NCBI GenBank assembly: GCA_039808325.1
Contig: JBDHSU010000004.1
Span: forward strand, 13,550 to 77,549
Source: JAFKKS01 sp039808325
GTDB lineage: Bacteria > Pseudomonadota > Alphaproteobacteria > Rhizobiales > Xanthobacteraceae
Direction: 5' to 3'
DNA length: 64,000 nt
How positions within the stretch are numbered: the stretch's first letter is position 1; each line of letters starts with the position of its first letter. The notes beneath the pieces are model-generated. The model saw only the letters and a program-made list of their open reading frames with translations, did not search any database and had not been told where the DNA came from. The translations under genes and the position numbers were made by a program. This document shows positions 36,865-45,663 of the stretch, piece by piece.

Positions 36865-39318
36865 TCATCCCCTCACCTTCTCGCCGTTCGGATCGTAGGG
36901 CGCGCGCAGCGAAGCGCGCACCGGAACGCGCTCGCCGGCGATGTCGAGCTCGAAGCGCGATCCATTCAGCGCCGCCGCGTCGAGCGCCGCGCCGTTCGTC
37001 TTGACATAACCCAACGCCACGATGCCGCCGACCGCATGCCCATAGGCCGCCGAACTCACGTCGCCGACCGACGCGCCGTCACGCAGGATGAGTTCGCCGC
37101 CATGCGCCAGCGGCGTATCCGCCGAAAGGCCGACGAAGCTGACAAGACGCCGCGCCAGCGGTTTCGTCTTGGCGGCGAGGAGCGCCTCGCGCCCGAGGAA
37201 ATCGCCCTTGTCGAGCTTCACCGCGAAGCCGAGCCCCGCCTCATACGGCGTCGTATCCGGCGTCAGTTCCCGTCCCCAGGCGCGATAGCCCTTCTCGAGC
37301 CGCAGCGACTCGATGGCGTAGTAGCCGGCGTCGCGCACGCCGGCCTCTTGGCCCGCCTCCATGATGGCGTCGTAGACGCCGGCGGCGAATTCCGTCGGAA
37401 CGTATAGCTCCCAGCCAAGCTCTCCGACGTAAGTGCGCCGCGAGGCGAGCACCGTCGCCTCGCCGATCCCGATCGGGCGGATGGCGCCGAACGGGAACGC
37501 CGCGTTGTCGAGCGGCGCTTTCGTCAGCTTCGCGAGAACGGCGCGCGCGCGCGGCCCCATCAGCGCGATGACCGCATAGGCGGACGTGACATCGGTCAAC
37601 GTCGCGCGCGCATCGTCCGGCATGTTCCGGTTGATCCAGTCGGCGTCGCGCGTCGCCTGCGCGGTTCCGGTGACGAGCAGAAAGCGATCCGCGGCCAGCC
37701 GCGCGATCGTGAGGTCGCTTTCATACGTGCCGCGCTCATTGAGAAGCCCGGTGTAGACCGTCTGCCCGACCGGCACCGCAACATCGTTGGCGCAGAGATA
37801 TTGCAGCACGCGCTCGGCATCGCGGCCCTGCAACAACAGCTTCGCGAATGACGTGACGTCGAAGACCGCGGCGGTCTCGCGCGCGGCCTTGTGCTCCGCC
37901 GCGGCATAAGCAAACCAGTTCTGCCGCCCGAAAGAATAATCGAGGCGCGCCTCGGCCGCCGACGGCGCGAAAAAGTTCGGACGCTCCCATCCCATCTTCG
38001 ATCCGAACAGCGCGTGCTTCGCTTTGAGCCGGTCGTAAAGCGGCGAGCAGCGCAACGGCCGCGCGCTTTCAAGCTCGCGGTTCGGCCATGCCATCATGTA
38101 ATGCATGCCGAGCACTTCGCTGACGCGCGCCTTGAGGAAAGCGTCGTTGCCGTTGAACGCGGCAAAGCGGCGGATATCGACGGGCCAGAGGTCGAGCGTC
38201 GGCTTTCCCTCGATGATCCATTCCGCCAGCGCCCGCCCGGCGCCGCCGCCCGAAGCGATTCCGGCCGAATTGAAGCCGGCGCCGACGAAGAAATTCGTCA
38301 GTTCCGGCGCCTCGCCCAGGATGAAATTGTTGTCGGGCGTGAAGCTCTCGGGCCCGTTCATGAACGTCTTGATATCGGCGCTCTCGAGCGCCGGCACGCG
38401 GATCAGCGCGTTCTCCATCAGAATCTGGAACTGGTCCCAGTCGTCGGGAAGCATGCCGAACTCGAAATCGTCGGGAATGCCGTCCATTCCCCACGGCTTC
38501 GCCACCGGCTCGAAGCCGCCCATCAGGAGGCCGCCGACTTCCTCCTTGAAGTAGATGAAGCCGTCCGGATCGCGCATCACCGGAAGATCGGGGGTGACGC
38601 CGTCGATGCGGCCGGTCACGATGTACATGTGCTCGGCGGAATGCAGCGGCACGTTGACGCCGCAAAGCCGGCCCACCTGCTTCGCCCACTGTCCGGCGCA
38701 GTTGACGACGATCTCGCAATCGATCTCGCCCTGCGTCGTCGCGACTCCTCTGACGCGCCCGTCCTTGCTGTGGATCGCCGTGACGCGCGTCTTCTCGAAG
38801 ATGCGCACGCCGCCGCGCCGGGCGCCCCGCGCCAGCGCCTGCGTCACGTCGGCCGGGTTAGCCTTGCCGTCGCTCGGCAGCCACAGCGCCCCCACCAGAT
38901 CGTCGGTGCGCATGACCGGATATTTTTCGCCCGCCTGCTTCACCGGGATCATCTCGCAGGGCACGCCTTGCGCCGTCGCCGCCGAGGCGGTGCGCTTGAG
39001 TTGCGTCAGCCGCTCCGGCGTGCGCGCCACCAGCAGCGATCCGCACTGCTTCCACCCGGTCGCCTGCCCCGTCTCCGCCTCCAGGCGCGCATAGAGCTCG
39101 ACCGAATACTGCACCAGCCGCGTCATGTTGGAATGCGAGCGCAATTGCCCGACGAGGCCGGCGGCGTGCCAGGTGGTGCCGCCGGTGAGACGCCCTTGCT
39201 CCAGCAGAACGACATCCTTCTGGCCGGCCTGCGCCAGATGGTAGGCGACGGAACAGCCGATCACCCCGCCGCCGATGACGACGATGCGGGCATGGCGCGG
39301 GAGAGATTTATCAGTCAC
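36865..39318 (-). CDS. Dimethylglycine/sarcosine dehydrogenase-like FAD protein with GcvT domains
   Basis: 817 residues. DAO-type FAD domain (about 10-365) with VVIGGGVIG at 13-21 and the covalent-FAD histidine His51 (GTTWHAAGLVG). An FAO_M-like linker (about 370-430) leads into GcvT and GcvT-C domains (about 430-810) expected to bind tetrahydrofolate. Such proteins oxidatively demethylate N-methyl amines and pass the one-carbon unit to folate. The start is GTG 39318 with AGGGG upstream; the GTG at 39342 lacks a ribosome site. It lies 61 nt after the DeoR gene, with the tandem operator motif in between. The substrate could be dimethylglycine or N-methylated AEP. Confidence 0.88.
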   Translation of the reverse strand: MTDKSLPRHARIVVIGGGVIGCSVAYHLAQAGQKDVVLLEQGRLTGGTTWHAAGLVGQLRSHSNMTRLVQYSVELYARLEAETGQATGWKQCGSLLVARTPERLTQLKRTASAATAQGVPCEMIPVKQAGEKYPVMRTDDLVGALWLPSDGKANPADVTQALARGARRGGVRIFEKTRVTAIHSKDGRVRGVATTQGEIDCEIVVNCAGQWAKQVGRLCGVNVPLHSAEHMYIVTGRIDGVTPDLPVMRDPDGFIYFKEEVGGLLMGGFEPVAKPWGMDGIPDDFEFGMLPDDWDQFQILMENALIRVPALESADIKTFMNGPESFTPDNNFILGEAPELTNFFVGAGFNSAGIASGGGAGRALAEWIIEGKPTLDLWPVDIRRFAAFNGNDAFLKARVSEVLGMHYMMAWPNRELESARPLRCSPLYDRLKAKHALFGSKMGWERPNFFAPSAAEARLDYSFGRQNWFAYAAAEHKAARETAAVFDVTSFAKLLLQGRDAERVLQYLCANDVAVPVGQTVYTGLLNERGTYESDLTIARLAADRFLLVTGTAQATRDADWINRNMPDDARATLTDVTSAYAVIALMGPRARAVLAKLTKAPLDNAAFPFGAIRPIGIGEATVLASRRTYVGELGWELYVPTEFAAGVYDAIMEAGQEAGVRDAGYYAIESLRLEKGYRAWGRELTPDTTPYEAGLGFAVKLDKGDFLGREALLAAKTKPLARRLVSFVGLSADTPLAHGGELILRDGASVGDVSSAAYGHAVGGIVALGYVKTNGAALDAAALNGSRFELDIAGERVPVRASLRAPYDPNGEKVRG

Positions 39319-39352
39319 GGGAAGCCCCTGGCAGCGGAACACCGGGCTTAAA

Positions 39353-39378
39353 TATCACAAAAAACCACAAAACACCAA
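39353..39378 (-). promoter_or_regulatory. Candidate operator: tandem TTTTGTGG repeat before the flavoprotein gene
   Basis: On the coding strand the run reads TTTGGTGTTTTGTGG then TTTTTTGTGATATTTA. Copies of TTTTGTGR recur every 10 bp. They fill an 18-nt spacer between a TTGGTG -35-like and a TATTTA -10-like element. Distance to the GTG start (35-58 nt) resembles that at phnW (41-60 nt). It lies in the 61-bp deoR-flavoprotein gap. Confidence 0.55.
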
Positions 39379-39379
39379 A

Positions 39380-40141
39380 TCAGGCCGTGATCACCTTCAC
39401 TCCGCGCGCGCTCCAGGCGGCTTGCAACGGCTTGTCCGGCAGCACGTCCACGATGATGCCCGCGGCTTGCTTGAGATTCGAAATACGGAACGGGGTCCGC
39501 CGCGCGAACTTGCGCTGATCGGCGACCAGATAGGATTTTCCCGCCAGCAGCATGCGGCCGCGCATCTCAGCGGCGCTGCGCGAATAGTCGGTCGGGTCGC
39601 CGTCCTCGGCGAAACCGCCGGCGCCGACGAAGGCGATATCGACACGGAAGTTGGGAACGGCGTTGACGACATCGATTCCGATCGTCGCCTCGTCGTTTCC
39701 GTCCACCTCGCCGCCCAGCAGATAGACCCGGTTGCCGGGCACGCGCGAGAGCACGCCCGCATTCGTCAGCGAATTGGTGCAGATGGTGAGCCCCTGACGC
39801 GACACGAGTTCCAGCGCGATGGCATGCGTCGTCGAGCCGGAATCGAGCAGAACCGTGCCGTTTTCGGGCACCAGCCTCACCGCCGCCCGCGCGATCGCGC
39901 CCTTGCCCTCGGCGTTCTCCGCCTCGCGTTGCGAGAGCGCCGGCTCCATGACGCCGCGCCGCGCCGCCCCGCCATGCACGATATCGAGGTGCCCCTGGTC
40001 GGCGAGCGATTTCAGGTCGCGCCGGATGGTCTCGTGCGAGACGGCGAACGCCTCCGCGAGCTCGCCGACGCTGACCGAGCCGACGGTCCGAATCCGGCGA
40101 ACGATCTCGTCATGGCGACGAACGGCGAGCGGACGCGGCAT
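39380..40141 (-). CDS. DeoR family transcriptional regulator
   Basis: 253-residue repressor-type regulator. N-terminal HTH (about 6-58, with VGELAEAFAVSHETIRRDLK) and a DeoR C-terminal sensor domain (about 75-230) containing LLDSGSTTHAIALEL, ICTNSLTN and FVGAGGF. DeoR proteins usually sense phosphorylated sugars or related small phosphorylated metabolites, so a phosphonate or its aldehyde is conceivable as ligand. It lies directly upstream of the flavoprotein gene. The tandem TTTTGTGG motifs before that gene and phnW are candidate sites. Confidence 0.9.
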   Translation of the reverse strand: MPRPLAVRRHDEIVRRIRTVGSVSVGELAEAFAVSHETIRRDLKSLADQGHLDIVHGGAARRGVMEPALSQREAENAEGKGAIARAAVRLVPENGTVLLDSGSTTHAIALELVSRQGLTICTNSLTNAGVLSRVPGNRVYLLGGEVDGNDEATIGIDVVNAVPNFRVDIAFVGAGGFAEDGDPTDYSRSAAEMRGRMLLAGKSYLVADQRKFARRTPFRISNLKQAAGIIVDVLPDKPLQAAWSARGVKVITA

Positions 40142-40545
40142 ATTCGAGGAACCCCCTGGAGCACGATGCCGAAAAGTGGAAACCGGTTTCGGAAAAGCAT
40201 GCCCTCGGGTTCGACCCGGGGATCATGCTCGAACGGAACGATAGCGACGGGGTCCGATTCGATGCTGTTGGATCGAACCCTAGCGATGCGACACTGTGAA
40301 GCCCCCACGGGCGCGAGACAAGCCATCCGGCGGCATGGCGCCGCACGCCTTGCGCAAAGCGACTGTGACAGCGCTGCACGGCCTTTCGGCGCATCCGCCA
40401 CAATCGACGGATGCGCACAAATTGGTCCCGCTGCCCGCGGATTGGCCGTTGTCATTCCCGTGCGAATACAGCAGCATCGCGCAACCATAATCTCGGGCGC
40501 AGCCGGCGGCACCCAAGATCGCCGGCCGTTCACACGGAGGAGATC
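40142..40545. other. 404-bp region between deoR and the first oligopeptide ABC operon
   Basis: Contains a family A repeat (40159-40283). A 7-bp hairpin GCATCCG/CGGATGC lies at about 40389-40413. A good Shine-Dalgarno (GGAGGAG) comes just before 40546. Both flanking genes diverge, so their promoters lie here; I cannot place them. No small gene is convincing. Confidence 0.6.
40159..40283. repeat. Palindromic repeat family A, long copy
   Basis: GAGCACGATGCCGAAAAGTG, GGAAACCGGTTTCGG hairpin, TCGACCCGGGGATCATGCTC and GGATCGAACCCTAG, in the same order as the copies at 21671 and 33886. Confidence 0.88.
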
Positions 40546-42129
40546 ATGAAGCTCAATCGTCGTGCATTTGTCGGCGGCGTCGTCGCCGCGCCGTTCCTTG
40601 CCCGTTCCGGGTTCGCCCAAGGCAGCGCCAGCGTGCTGCGCGTCATCCCGCACGCCGATTTAAAGAACATCGATCCGATCTGGACCACCGCCTATATCAG
40701 CCGCAACCACGGCTACATGGTCTACGACACGCTCTTCGCGATGGACGCGAGCCTGAAGCCGCAGCCGCAGATGGTCGACAAGTGGGAGGAGTCCTCCGAC
40801 AAGAAGACCTGGACCTTCGTGCTGCGCGACGGCCTGAGCTTCCACGACGGCAAGCCGGTGACGGCGGAAGACTGCGCCGCCTCGCTCATCCGCTGGAGCA
40901 AGCGCGACCCGATGGGCCAGCAGCTCTTCTCCATCGTCGAGAGCTGCAAGGGCCGCGACGCCAAGACGCTCGAGATCAAGATCAGCAAGCCCTACGGCCT
41001 GATGCTCGATTCGATCGGCAAGATCTCCTCGAACGTGCCGTTCATCATGCCGAAGGCGCTCGCCGAAACCGATGCCTTCAAGCAGGTAGAGAGCGCCGTC
41101 GGCTCCGGCCCCTTCATCTTCAAGAAGGAAGAATGGGTTCCGGGATCGAAGGTCGTCTACGTCAAGAACAAGGATTATGTGCCGCGCAAGGAGCCGGCCT
41201 CCGCCGCGGCCGGCGGCAAGATCGCCAAGGTCGATCGCGTCGAGTGGCTCTACATCCCGGATTCGACGACCTGCATGAACGCGCTGATGTCCGGCGAGAT
41301 CGACTACTACGAGCAGGTGCCGGGCGACCTCGCGCCGGTGCTCGCCAAGGCGCCGGGCGTGAAGATCGAAGTGCTCGACCCGATCGGCGCCCAGGGCATG
41401 ATGCGCTTCAACAGCATGGTCGCGCCGACCGATAACGAAATGGTGCGCCGCGCGATCGTGCGCGCGACCAATCAGCAGGACATGCTCGCCGCCGCCGTCG
41501 GCAACCCGGATTATTACAAGCTCTGCGAGTCGCTGTTCCCCTGCGGCACGCCGATGGAATCGAAAGCGGGGCTCGACCTCATCCGGCCGCCGAGCAAGGA
41601 CGAAGCCAGGAAGATGCTGAAGGAGGCCGGCTACAAGGGCGACAAGCTCGTCATTCTGCAGCCGACCGACATCCCGATCAGCAGCGCCTTCGCACAGGTC
41701 GCGGCAAAGACGTTGCGCGACATCGGCATGAACGTGGATCTCCAGGCCATGGACTGGTCGTCGGTGACGTCGCGCCGCGCCAAGAAGGACCCGGTCGACA
41801 AGGGCGGCTGGAACATGTTCCCGACCTGGTGGATCGGCGGCGACCTCCTCAATCCGCTCACCAACGCCGCGATGATCGCCAATCCCGACAAGGCGTGGCC
41901 GGGCTGGCCGAACGACAAGAAGATGGAGGAACTGCGCCAGGCCTTCGCCAACGCGGCGACGCTCGACGAACAGAAAGCCGCGGCGGCCGCGGTGCAGCAG
42001 CGCTCGATCGAGATCGCGCAATACATCAACCTCGGTACTTATTTCGTGCCGGTCGGCTACCGCGACAACGTGAAGGGCATGATCCCCTCGCCGGTGCAGT
42101 TCTTCTGGAATATGGAGAAGACGTCATAA
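40546..42129 (+). CDS. Oligopeptide-type ABC transporter substrate-binding protein (SBP_bac_5)
   Basis: 527-residue periplasmic binding protein. The N terminus KLNRRAFVGGVVAAPFLA has a twin-arginine motif before a hydrophobic stretch, so Tat export is possible. The family 5 binding fold is seen in WTFVLRDGLSFHDGKPVTAEDC and VRRAIVRATNQQDML. ATG 40546 has CGGAGGAG 5 nt upstream. It is first gene of a complete operon (SBP, two permeases, fused ATPase). The family covers peptides, nickel, glutathione and opines; the ligand is unknown. Confidence 0.93.
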   Translation: MKLNRRAFVGGVVAAPFLARSGFAQGSASVLRVIPHADLKNIDPIWTTAYISRNHGYMVYDTLFAMDASLKPQPQMVDKWEESSDKKTWTFVLRDGLSFHDGKPVTAEDCAASLIRWSKRDPMGQQLFSIVESCKGRDAKTLEIKISKPYGLMLDSIGKISSNVPFIMPKALAETDAFKQVESAVGSGPFIFKKEEWVPGSKVVYVKNKDYVPRKEPASAAAGGKIAKVDRVEWLYIPDSTTCMNALMSGEIDYYEQVPGDLAPVLAKAPGVKIEVLDPIGAQGMMRFNSMVAPTDNEMVRRAIVRATNQQDMLAAAVGNPDYYKLCESLFPCGTPMESKAGLDLIRPPSKDEARKMLKEAGYKGDKLVILQPTDIPISSAFAQVAAKTLRDIGMNVDLQAMDWSSVTSRRAKKDPVDKGGWNMFPTWWIGGDLLNPLTNAAMIANPDKAWPGWPNDKKMEELRQAFANAATLDEQKAAAAAVQQRSIEIAQYINLGTYFVPVGYRDNVKGMIPSPVQFFWNMEKTS

Positions 42130-42161
42130 GGCGGCGCCGCGACGTGCCTCCGCCCATCGAG

Positions 42162-42185
42162 CCTCACCCCGGCGTCGGGGTGAGG
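42162..42185 (+). promoter_or_regulatory. Intergenic stem-loop after the binding-protein gene
   Basis: CCTCACCCCG and CGGGGTGAGG form a perfect 10-bp stem with a GCGT loop, 33 nt after the binding-protein stop and before the first permease. There is no T-tract. Such hairpins commonly protect the binding-protein message and lower permease expression. Confidence 0.6.
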
Positions 42186-42213
42186 TGATCACGCAAGCAG
42201 CGCGGACATACCC

Positions 42214-43155
42214 ATGCTTGCCTTTATTTTTAGGCGCGTGCTGAGCACGATTCCGGTGATGGCGATCGTCGCCTTCGCCGTGTTCATGCTGCTGCGCCTC
42301 TCGCCAGGCGACCCCGCCTCGGTGATCGCCGGCGATTATGCGACCGCCGAGCAGATCGCGCGCATCCGCACGCAGCTCGGCCTCGACCAGCCGATCTACA
42401 CGCAGTTCTTCGCCTGGCTCGGCCAATTGGCCCACGGCGATCTCGGCGTCTCGATCTTCTCGAACCTGCCGGTCTCGACCCTGATCGCGCAGCGCGTCGA
42501 GCCGACGCTGATGCTGGCGCTCACCACGATCGTCTTCTCGATCGTCGTCGCCGTGCCGATGGGCGTCGTCGCCGCATGGAAGGCGAACACCTGGATCGAC
42601 CGCGCGGTGATGGTGTTCGCGGTGGTCGGCTTCTCCGTCCCGGTCTTCGTGATGGCGTATTTTCTGATCTACGGCTTCGCGCTCGGGCTCAACTGGTTTC
42701 CCGTGCAGGGCTATCGCAGCCCGTCGCAGGGCATCGGGCTTTTCGCTTCGCATATCGCGCTGCCGACCTTGGCGCTCTCCGCGATCTTCGTGGCGCTGAT
42801 CGCGCGCATCACCCGCGCCACCGTGCTCGAAGTGCTCGACGAGGATTACATCCGCACGGCGCGCGCCAAGGGGCAGATCGAGCGCAAGGTGCTCTTCCAC
42901 CACGCGCTGCGCAACGCCGCCGTGCCGATCGTCACGGTCATCGGGCTCGGCATCGCGCTCCTCATCGGCGGCGTCGTGGTGACGGAAAGCGTGTTCAACC
43001 TCCCCGGCCTCGGCCGCCTCGTCGTCGACGCCATCCTCAAGCGCGACTACCCGATCATCCAGGGGCTGATCCTTCTATTCTCGTTCGTCTACATCATCCT
43101 CAACCTGCTGATCGACATCTCCTACACCCTGCTCGATCCGAGGATACGCTATTGA
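42214..43155 (+). CDS. Oligopeptide-type ABC permease (DppB-like)
   Basis: 313-residue inner-membrane permease with six helices. Family landmarks are FIFRRVLSTIPVMAIVAF at the N terminus, LRLSPGDPASVIAG, and the ATPase-contact region EVLDEDYIRTARAKGQIERKV. Its TGA stop overlaps a TTG start of the next permease by 4 bp. It belongs to the operon starting at 40546. Confidence 0.94.
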   Translation: MLAFIFRRVLSTIPVMAIVAFAVFMLLRLSPGDPASVIAGDYATAEQIARIRTQLGLDQPIYTQFFAWLGQLAHGDLGVSIFSNLPVSTLIAQRVEPTLMLALTTIVFSIVVAVPMGVVAAWKANTWIDRAVMVFAVVGFSVPVFVMAYFLIYGFALGLNWFPVQGYRSPSQGIGLFASHIALPTLALSAIFVALIARITRATVLEVLDEDYIRTARAKGQIERKVLFHHALRNAAVPIVTVIGLGIALLIGGVVVTESVFNLPGLGRLVVDAILKRDYPIIQGLILLFSFVYIILNLLIDISYTLLDPRIRY

Positions 43156-44018
43156 GCGGCGCGATCGAGCAAACGGGCGCGGCGACGGCAAAACGCGGAA
43201 GCGGGCTGCCGCGTCAGCCGCTGCTCGTCTTCGGCGCCGCCGTCATCGCGGTGATGGTGCTGGCGGCGATCGCCGCGCCGTATCTCGGCACGGCGGACCC
43301 CATGGCGCTCAATCCGCTCGGCCGGCTGCGCCCGCCGAGCGCCGCCAACTGGTTCGGCACCGACCAGTTCGGCCGCGACATCTGGACCCGCGTCGTCTTC
43401 GGCTCGCGCGTGTCGCTGTTCGTCGGCGCCGTGGTGGCGATCCTTTCCCTCTCCATCGGCCTCCTCATCGGACTGGTTGCCGGCTATCTGCGCATCGTCG
43501 ACGCGATCGTGATGCGCGTGATGGACGGGCTGATGGCGATTCCAGGCGTGCTGCTCGCCATCGCGCTGGTGTCGCTCTCCGGCGCCAGCATGACGACGGT
43601 GATCATCGCCATCACCATCCCGGAAATTCCGCGCGTGGTGCGGCTCGTGCGCTCCGTCGTGCTCAGCGTGCGCGAGGAGCCTTACGTCGAGGCCGCCATC
43701 GCCGCCGGCACGCGCCTGCCGCTGCTGCTCGCACGCCACATCCTGCCGAACAGCATTCCGCCGCTGATCGTGCAGGCGACATACATCTGCGCCTCGGCGA
43801 TGCTGACGGAAGCGATCTTGAGTTTCCTCGGCGCCGGCACGCCGCCGGAAATCCCGAGCTGGGGGAACATGATGGCGGAGGGCCGGCAGTTCTTCCCGAT
43901 CGCGCCGCGCATCGTCCTGCTTCCCGGCGTCGCGCTCGCGCTCACCATTCTTGCGGTAAACGTGCTCGGCGACGGCCTGCGCGACCGCCTCGACCCCAAG
44001 ATCGCGAAGCGGATGTGA
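43152..44018 (+). CDS. Oligopeptide-type ABC permease (DppC-like), TTG start
   Basis: 288 residues, six helices. ANWFGTDQFGRDIWTRVVFGSR and VREEPYVEAAIAAGTRLPLL (ATPase contact) are typical of DppC. No ATG is positioned for a full protein: TTG 43152 overlaps the upstream TGA (TTGA) and gives an N terminus of normal length, so this rare start is my choice. The 3' end overlaps the ATPase gene by 4 bp. Confidence 0.92.
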   Translation: MSGAIEQTGAATAKRGSGLPRQPLLVFGAAVIAVMVLAAIAAPYLGTADPMALNPLGRLRPPSAANWFGTDQFGRDIWTRVVFGSRVSLFVGAVVAILSLSIGLLIGLVAGYLRIVDAIVMRVMDGLMAIPGVLLAIALVSLSGASMTTVIIAITIPEIPRVVRLVRSVVLSVREEPYVEAAIAAGTRLPLLLARHILPNSIPPLIVQATYICASAMLTEAILSFLGAGTPPEIPSWGNMMAEGRQFFPIAPRIVLLPGVALALTILAVNVLGDGLRDRLDPKIAKRM

Positions 44019-45646
44019 CGATGACTGCAACGCCGATCCTCGCCGTTGAAGGCCTCACCGTCCGCCTGCCGGCGCATGCCGACCGCGTGAACGCGGTCGA
44101 GAACGTCTCGTTCACGGTCGGCGCCGGCGAGATCGTCTGCGTAGTCGGCGAGTCGGGTTCGGGCAAATCGGTGACCGCGCACACGGTCATGGGCCTGCTT
44201 CCCAAGGGCCAGCTCACGCCTACCGCGGGCCGCGTCCTGCTCGAGGGCGAGGACATTCTGAGAAAATCTCCGGCCGACCTGCGCAAGCTTCGCGGCCAGC
44301 GCATGGGCATGATCTTCCAGGAGCCGATGACGGCGCTCAATCCGGTCGTGAAGGTCGGCGAGCAGATCGAGGAAGTGCTGACGATCCATACCGCGCTCGA
44401 CGCCGCGGCACGCCGCCAACGCGTGCTCGAAACCATGGCGTCCGTGCACCTTCCCGATGTTGAGCGCATGATCGACGTCTATCCGCACCAGCTCTCCGGC
44501 GGCCAGCGCCAGCGCATCATGATCGCGGCGGCGCTGGTGCTCGACCCGGTGCTGCTGATCGCGGACGAGCCGACCACCGCGCTCGACGTGACGACGCAGG
44601 CGCAGATTCTCAAGCTCATTCGAGAACTGATGGAGCGGCGCAATACCGGCGTCCTTTTCATCACGCACGACTTCGGCGTCGTCGCCGAGATCACCAACCG
44701 TGTCGTCGTCATGCAGCGCGGCCGCGTCGTCGAACAAGGCGCGGCGCAAGAGGTGCTGCGCAACCCGCGGCACGAGTATACGCGCATGCTGGTCCGCTCG
44801 GTGCCGAGCCTGACGCCGCCCGAGCGGGCGCCGAAGCCGGCGGCGCCGGTCGCCTTGGAAACGCGGGGACTGAGCAAGACCTATGTGACGGGTGGATTTC
44901 TCGGCGCGCGCCGCGAGGTCCGTGCGGTCGCCAACGTCAACATCGCGGTCGAGCGGGGCGAGACGGTCGGCGTCGTCGGCGAATCGGGCTCGGGAAAATC
45001 GACGGTGGCGCGCTGCATCGCCCGGCTGATCGATCCGAGCGAAGGCGCAATCCTGATCGAAGGGGCCGATGTCGCGAAGCTCGGCCCCGGTCCGTTGCGC
45101 CCGCATCGCAAGCGCGTGCAGATCGTATTCCAGGATCCGTACCGCTCGCTCAACCCGCGCCGCACCGTCGGCGCCTCGATCGTCGAGGGGCCGATGAATT
45201 TCGGCCTTTCGCGCGAGGCCGCCGCCAAACGCGCCGAGGACTTGATGCGGCTGGTCGAGCTCGATCCCGCGGCGCTGTCGCGTTTCCCGCATCAGTTCTC
45301 GGGCGGGCAGCGCCAGCGCATCTGTATCGCCCGCGCACTCGCGATGCAGCCGGACATCCTGATCGCCGACGAGGCCGTCTCCGCCCTCGACGTATCGGTG
45401 CAGGCGCAGGTGCTGGAGTTGCTCAAGAGCGTGCGCGAGAAGTTCAACCTCGCCATCCTCTTCATCACCCACGATCTGCGTGTCGCCGCCCAGATTTGCG
45501 ACCGCATCGCCGTCATGCAAAAAGGCGAAGTGGTGGAGGAAGGCGCGGCCGCCGATATATTCCGCGCACCGAAGCATCCCTACACGCGCGCGCTGTTCGA
45601 CGCCGCGCCAGGCCGCGACTTCGCGTTCGGCCAAGCGGCGGGCTGA
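44015..45646 (+). CDS. Fused double ABC ATPase (DppD-DppF-like)
   Basis: 543 residues containing two complete nucleotide-binding domains. Each has Walker A GESGSGKS (about 46-53 and 325-332), LSGGQRQRIMIA or FSGGQRQRICIA signature, and DEPTTALD or DEAVSALD Walker B. In the second operon of this window (58776-60910) the same functions are on two separate genes. GTG 44015 overlaps the upstream stop (GTGA); ATG 44021 is an equally possible start. The cysteine-rich oligopeptide C-terminal domain is absent from both halves. Confidence 0.93.
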   Translation: MTMTATPILAVEGLTVRLPAHADRVNAVENVSFTVGAGEIVCVVGESGSGKSVTAHTVMGLLPKGQLTPTAGRVLLEGEDILRKSPADLRKLRGQRMGMIFQEPMTALNPVVKVGEQIEEVLTIHTALDAAARRQRVLETMASVHLPDVERMIDVYPHQLSGGQRQRIMIAAALVLDPVLLIADEPTTALDVTTQAQILKLIRELMERRNTGVLFITHDFGVVAEITNRVVVMQRGRVVEQGAAQEVLRNPRHEYTRMLVRSVPSLTPPERAPKPAAPVALETRGLSKTYVTGGFLGARREVRAVANVNIAVERGETVGVVGESGSGKSTVARCIARLIDPSEGAILIEGADVAKLGPGPLRPHRKRVQIVFQDPYRSLNPRRTVGASIVEGPMNFGLSREAAAKRAEDLMRLVELDPAALSRFPHQFSGGQRQRICIARALAMQPDILIADEAVSALDVSVQAQVLELLKSVREKFNLAILFITHDLRVAAQICDRIAVMQKGEVVEEGAAADIFRAPKHPYTRALFDAAPGRDFAFGQAAG

Positions 45647-45663
45647 AACGAAGGATCGATCCG

